Origin: Nostoc carneum NIES-2107
GTDB taxonomy: Bacteria > Cyanobacteriota > Cyanobacteriia > Cyanobacteriales > Nostocaceae
Length of the DNA: 64,000 bases
Reading direction: 5' to 3'
NCBI GenBank assembly: GCA_002368155.1
Contig: AP018180.1
Coordinates: 1,302,001 to 1,366,000, forward strand
Of the stretch, positions 60,202 through 64,000 are shown piece after piece. A program made the position numbers and the translations under genes. Under the pieces are notes generated by a model. It searched no databases. It was given only the letters and a program-made list of their open reading frames with translations, and was not told the origin of the DNA. The number at the start of each line of letters is the position of its first letter. Within the stretch, counting starts at the first letter, position 1.

Positions 60202-61227
60202 CTAAAATGAACCCCATTTGACTGTCTGCTGGTCTTTTTGGGTAGTTTTAACCACTCTATACCCTCTAGCAGTTGCCCAATCCTGAGCAGCTTTTTCTAG
60301 TGTGGATTCACCACAATTGAGGTAGGCTAGAGCTAGGTTTTTGTTGCCTTGTTCTTTCAACACTTTAACCAATGTTTCTGTCGTATCTTTGCCACCAATA
60401 CTAATAAAAGAATAGAGGGCGTAATATATCGTCCGTGGCTCTTTTGATTCTAAATCTTTGAGCAAAACATTTTTCGTCATTTCCCAATTGTTGCGTAAAT
60501 CTTCCCCTTTGCTTTTAGCTATCAATAAATGCACTTTATCTGCGTCAGATACAGGTTGCCAATTGAGTTTTTCTAAAGCTATACCAACCATTGGACTAGA
60601 TGCCCAATCAGTTAAATTTTTGGTTAATGGTGCGATCGCTTTTGGATCGCCAATATCTGCCAATACGCTAGCTGCATTCGTCCTCGTCCTTGCGTCAGGT
60701 TCCTTGAGTGCCAATAGCATTGGTTCTAGTGCAGGTTTACCGATCGCACCCATAGCAATTACAGATGCAGGATCATCCTTTTTAAAGCCAGGTAGCACCT
60801 GATCAACTATCTTAGGATTTGTGGTGGCGATATCTTTCAGCCCAGTTTTAGCGGCGTTGGCGATGCGGGAACTGGGATGGTTGACATTAGCGACTAAAGG
60901 CTTAACTGCACGGGTATCTTTGAGTTTTCCCAATGCGATCGCAGCTGCTGCATGAGTTTTAATTTCTGCAGAAGATGCAGAGGCTTTCACGGGAGTATTT
61001 AGCACTGCAATTAAAGGTTCGACAGCTTGCTTATCTCCTAGATTTCCTAATGCTTCTGCTGCTTGATCTGTGCCAAAAGTTGGAGACTTTTGGATGTAAG
61101 CGGCTATCAGTTCTTTGACATTTTTTTCATCTGCTAGACGCTGAACTTTAGAATCTTTTACCGAGTCCAGATTGCAAGCGCTGAGAGTGAGAAAAAGTAG
61201 ACTAGTTGCAATTATATAATGTTTCAT
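60202..61227 (-). CDS. HEAT-repeat lipoprotein
   Basis: 341 residues from the ATG at 61227. Lipoprotein signal: MKHYIIATSLLFLTLSAC, lipobox LSAC with Cys18. The rest consists of HEAT/PBS-lyase-like repeats (EALGNLGDKQAVEPLIAVLN, AIALGKLKDTRAVKPLVANV, SVLADIGDPKAIAPLTKNL), the fold used for protein-protein scaffolds. It should sit on the periplasmic face of a membrane. There is no enzymatic motif. Upstream on the same strand lies the heme-oxygenase-like gene, 100 bases away, so co-transcription is possible. Confidence 0.85.
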   Translation of the reverse strand: MKHYIIATSLLFLTLSACNLDSVKDSKVQRLADEKNVKELIAAYIQKSPTFGTDQAAEALGNLGDKQAVEPLIAVLNTPVKASASSAEIKTHAAAAIALGKLKDTRAVKPLVANVNHPSSRIANAAKTGLKDIATTNPKIVDQVLPGFKKDDPASVIAMGAIGKPALEPMLLALKEPDARTRTNAASVLADIGDPKAIAPLTKNLTDWASSPMVGIALEKLNWQPVSDADKVHLLIAKSKGEDLRNNWEMTKNVLLKDLESKEPRTIYYALYSFISIGGKDTTETLVKVLKEQGNKNLALAYLNCGESTLEKAAQDWATARGYRVVKTTQKDQQTVKWGSF

Positions 61228-61327
61228 AATCAATAGTATTTCGGTTATGCAGATATGATATTTAAGCTTTTTTTGGTGAAACCTGCTTGGGAGAAAAAAC
61301 AACGCAGAAGTCTAAAGATTTCACACC

Positions 61328-62071
61328 TTATACATCAAAATCTTTGGTTTCTTGGAGATGAGAAACTATCGTCTCATGCTCATAGTTGAGGTTTTCATAG
61401 GCATAAGCTAATAATTCTTCTGTCCATTCTTTAAATAAAGCAAATACCAAATTGACTTTTTTAATTGCCTCATTCCGTGTTTTTTCATCCATTTCGATAT
61501 TTGCCAGCATTGTATGGTCACTTGTCATCGCATGACCAGATTCTTTACTAAAATGGAACTCTCCACAGTAACGCAAATTAATCCCCATTTCTTGTTCAAT
61601 TTGGACTGCGAGGTTTCCCATTAACTTAAATAAGACGTTCCCAGTTTCTTCAATAGCTTCAATAATTGCTAGGCGGACAATACTAGATGAACTATAAATT
61701 AAAGATGCTAGTTTGTGAGATAACATCCGGTTTACGGCAGTGCGATCGCTGTAGAAAAACTCTAAATATTCTGTAGGTGAAATTTTTTCGCGATCAAAGC
61801 CCAATTTGATATAGTCTTCTAAATACCAAGGCCAGTGATGATCGTCTTCATAGGAATGTTCGTTTACCATAGCCTGATATGGGTCTGAGGTTGGTTCTTG
61901 ACGCATAACATAGCGATTCATGTCACCAAAGCTCATAATAAAAGGAGCCATACAAGGATAAAATTCTAAACGCTGACGTGCTGATAAACTCTCATCCCGT
62001 AAAAAATCAAAAAATGGCAATTGGCTGTACTGTTTCTTAAGTTTGAAAATGTGAATTAATATAGATTTCAT
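61328..62071 (-). CDS. Helical protein resembling the heme-oxygenase-like (HDO/TenA) fold
   Basis: 247 residues, all-helical. Hydrophobic-acidic segments FYPCMAPFIMSFGDMNRYVM, EDDHHWPWYLEDYIKLG, YSSSSIVRLAIIEAIEETGN and GEFHFSKESGHAMTSDH hold Glu and His residues at spacings like those in heme-oxygenase-fold diiron oxidases (E..H...E..H). A role in oxidative chemistry on peptide or fatty substrates is possible. GGAG precedes the ATG. It is followed upstream on the same strand (525 bases) by a lanthipeptide synthetase; whether it modifies the product is inference. Confidence 0.6.
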   Translation of the reverse strand: MKSILIHIFKLKKQYSQLPFFDFLRDESLSARQRLEFYPCMAPFIMSFGDMNRYVMRQEPTSDPYQAMVNEHSYEDDHHWPWYLEDYIKLGFDREKISPTEYLEFFYSDRTAVNRMLSHKLASLIYSSSSIVRLAIIEAIEETGNVLFKLMGNLAVQIEQEMGINLRYCGEFHFSKESGHAMTSDHTMLANIEMDEKTRNEAIKKVNLVFALFKEWTEELLAYAYENLNYEHETIVSHLQETKDFDV

Positions 62072-62595
62072 CTTTTATCTCCGAAGATTACAAGTAATAG
62101 TAATTCGTAGTTCGTAGTTAATTTGGATTTAGCAGGAATTATTGGTACACTTTGATTTTTGGGAAAAGGCAGAAGAAAAATTTTTCTCCTGCCTAATTCT
62201 GTAGTTAGGAAGCATGTTTTAACGCTAAGTACCGGAGCAATACTACTCGGTTAAGAGCTTTGAATTCAAAGTTCAAAGTTGGTTTTTGGGAAAAGGTTAA
62301 AGGTTTTTTCTTTCCCTTTTCCCATTCCCCTTTTTTCCCTGCACCGACAAGTATTTAGTACCTGTCAATTCAGATAAAACTATATGCATCTTGGGGCTAA
62401 AAAAGAGTTGTGGTGACTAATATCATCACAATCACTTATTTCAGCTTATTTGTATTTTCTCTAATAAACTCATTCCATAGTTGAGTCTAAATCAGGGATA
62501 TTTTCAGCATATTGAAATTGCTAGATTCAGTGTGATTGAGTGAAACTCAGTTAAATTCAGGTAAATTCAGATGTAGGATGCTTTACTAACGCATC
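62072..62595. other. 0.52-kb spacer, no gene seen
   Basis: AT-rich DNA with CTCAGTTAAATTCAGGTAAATTCAG-like short repeats near 62545-62570 (read in pieces) and pyrimidine-rich tracts. I looked for a short lanthipeptide precursor (leader plus GG or GA and Ser/Thr/Cys-rich core) and saw none. Confidence 0.4.
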
Positions 62596-64000
62596 CTACT
62601 TTGGCGGTTCTAAAACTAGAACTGAAGGAACTTGATCAGGCGCGGCTAAACGTAGCAATCCATAACCAATACCTGCCAATCCAGTCATTAAACCTGGAGT
62701 TTCCACGCCGGAAGGAACGCCGCAAAGCCAACCATGTTGATTAATGCTTTCGAGAATAATTGCCGCAAAGCGATTAACTTGAGGTTGCCATTGGGGATGA
62801 TTGAGAGTGAGGCTAGCTTGCAAAAGCAATTCCAAGTTACCTAAATCACCGTGACAAAGTGAGTGATTCTGCCCAAATCCCTCAGCTACAGTTGTTTTCA
62901 AAGCTGTGTTGATTTCCGATCTAATTTTCGCGTCATCAAGGTAAGGCAGACTACGTAGACGCGCTAAACCAATTCCTGTAGCACCGTGACACCAAGCACA
63001 CATACAACTAAGCTGATTGTCTTTGTCTGCTAAGACTGTATTGCTGAAATTGCGTATATCTAACCAATTTCCTACTTTTGGCAGAAAAAGACTGTCCTCG
63101 TATTCCAAAGCAGCTTTAGCTGCATTACTAAAACGCTGTTCTCCTGTGATTGATGCCAACTCCAATAGCGCCAAAGCTATCCCAGCTACACCATGAGAAA
63201 AACCTGTGAGTGGTTTTTCTGCAAACATCTGATTTTTCCATCTCCAACCAATGCCACGAGGCATTTTTTCGGCACAAGCAAGTAACCGATTGCCACATTG
63301 GATGGCGACAGCCAGGGTATTATCGTTTGGTTGACGGCGATATAGTCCTAACAAGCTGACAATACATCCAGCTGCACCGCTAATAATATCAAATTCCTCA
63401 TCTTGCTCAATGAGATTGGGGAGATGGTTAACTATCTTTTGGGTTTCAGTTAACAGTTCTGGTTGATCCCACAACACACCCAAATGAGTGAAAGTATAAA
63501 TTATGCCTCCCCATCCCCCAAAAGCACCAATAGATTTGATATCTGAGCGAAACTTTTCCGCTAGGTAGCGCATTGTTCTCAGCGCTGCTTGGGCGAGATT
63601 TGTATAACGTTGCTCGCCTGTGACAGCACCTAGATGAGCTAAGAATAAAATTATTCCTGGTAAACCATCGTATAAATCTAATCTTAAAGATACTAGCGAC
63701 CATTGACGCTCGTCTTTGAATGTCAAACCAATCCAGGAAGCATCTTTTTCGCCACGTATTGCTAAAAAATCTAAGCGATCGCCAATTTCACAAGCCGCCG
63801 CTAAGATTTGATCGCGGTTAACTGTTGTCTGTGGTTCTGCGATCGCGTAGCTGGGAAAAGCAGTGTCAGATAATCCTAGATGCACTGTTGCTAAAGAAGC
63901 ACGGATAAACCATTGCTGTTGTGCCATATCCCAATCGCTGAATTTTTCCAAGCGACGGTACACCGTATCAATGCTGGTTTCTTCTAGAAAATCAGGGATA
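62596..64000 (-). CDS. Class II lanthipeptide synthetase (LanM), C-terminal part; 5' end outside the window
   Basis: The frame is open to the window edge (upstream of the GTG at 63963 it still reads PDFLEETSIDTVYRRLEKFS), so this is a partial gene of which about 468 codons are visible. The first part ends in QQQWFIRASLATVHL, typical of the end of the LanM dehydratase domain. The rest is a LanC cyclase with zinc ligands in CAWCHGATG and LCHGDLGN and the repeated GxxGI segments (LYDGLPGIILFL, FSHGVAGIALALL, LMTGLAGIGYGLL). LanM dehydrates Ser/Thr and forms thioether rings. No precursor peptide is in view. Confidence 0.93.
   Translation of the reverse strand, partial: IPDFLEETSIDTVYRRLEKFSDWDMAQQQWFIRASLATVHLGLSDTAFPSYAIAEPQTTVNRDQILAAACEIGDRLDFLAIRGEKDASWIGLTFKDERQWSLVSLRLDLYDGLPGIILFLAHLGAVTGEQRYTNLAQAALRTMRYLAEKFRSDIKSIGAFGGWGGIIYTFTHLGVLWDQPELLTETQKIVNHLPNLIEQDEEFDIISGAAGCIVSLLGLYRRQPNDNTLAVAIQCGNRLLACAEKMPRGIGWRWKNQMFAEKPLTGFSHGVAGIALALLELASITGEQRFSNAAKAALEYEDSLFLPKVGNWLDIRNFSNTVLADKDNQLSCMCAWCHGATGIGLARLRSLPYLDDAKIRSEINTALKTTVAEGFGQNHSLCHGDLGNLELLLQASLTLNHPQWQPQVNRFAAIILESINQHGWLCGVPSGVETPGLMTGLAGIGYGLLRLAAPDQVPSVLVLEPPK

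Overview
The window comes from a filamentous, probably heterocyst-forming (Nostocales-type) cyanobacterium. Evidence: very frequent GCGATCGC (HIP1) octamers, AT-rich spacers with short tandem heptamer repeats (GGGGATT, GGGTAAT, TTGACCT types), several MITE-like inverted-repeat elements, a cyanobacterial-type gas vesicle cluster, multi-domain sensor kinases with GAF and PAS modules, and DUF2256 and DUF4330 genes. The species cannot be named from sequence alone.

Layout. 1-7.9 kb: a truncated STAND/NB-ARC gene, a peptidoglycan-binding membrane protein, a sugar MFS transporter, an ethylene-receptor-like hybrid histidine kinase and a lone receiver protein. 7.9-10.8 kb, the most remarkable part: a minus-strand unit with one good sigma70 promoter, five tRNA or tRNA-like genes, a Ro60-family (TROVE plus vWA) gene, a sixth tRNA-like RNA and a terminator. 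Every one of the six RNAs carries a hairpin insert with the consensus GGCCGAMGA...GAGGGTTATCG, which resembles the Ro-binding motif of Y RNAs. Removing 52 or 50 nt from two of them leaves perfect tRNA-Gly(TCC) and tRNA-Pro(TGG) cloverleaves. A shortened copy of the same hairpin sits against the Shine-Dalgarno of the Ro gene.

11-30.7 kb is ordinary chromosomal housekeeping (pyrD, DUF2256, isoaspartyl peptidase, glmU, HD-GYP regulator, mnmD-type methylase, rhodanese, PPP phosphatase, M48 protease, DUF4330, YdcF, proA) with several MITEs. 31-41 kb is a gas vesicle cluster (gvpA, gvpA, gvpC, gvpN, gvpJ, gvpK, gvpF, gvpG, gvpV, gvpW) followed on the same strand by a two-domain ArsA/Get3-like ATPase and a two-domain Cdc48-like AAA ATPase. 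41-44.3 kb holds an SH3b protein and a large membrane M48 protease.

44.3-58.2 kb is an accessory, rearranged region. It has an IS1 remnant, a complete IS4-type element, a NarL-type kinase/regulator pair whose kinase looks 5'-truncated, a TnpB-only IS200/IS605-type element whose empty site is preserved about 1.2 kb away, an NTF2-like gene lying between direct repeats, a DsbA-like gene, a secreted peptidoglycan-binding protein, three GC-rich CPBP membrane protease genes that look foreign, and IS4 debris. 58.7-64 kb carries a second STAND-like ATPase gene, a HEAT-repeat lipoprotein, a heme-oxygenase-fold-like protein and the C-terminal part of a class II lanthipeptide synthetase (LanM) running off the window.
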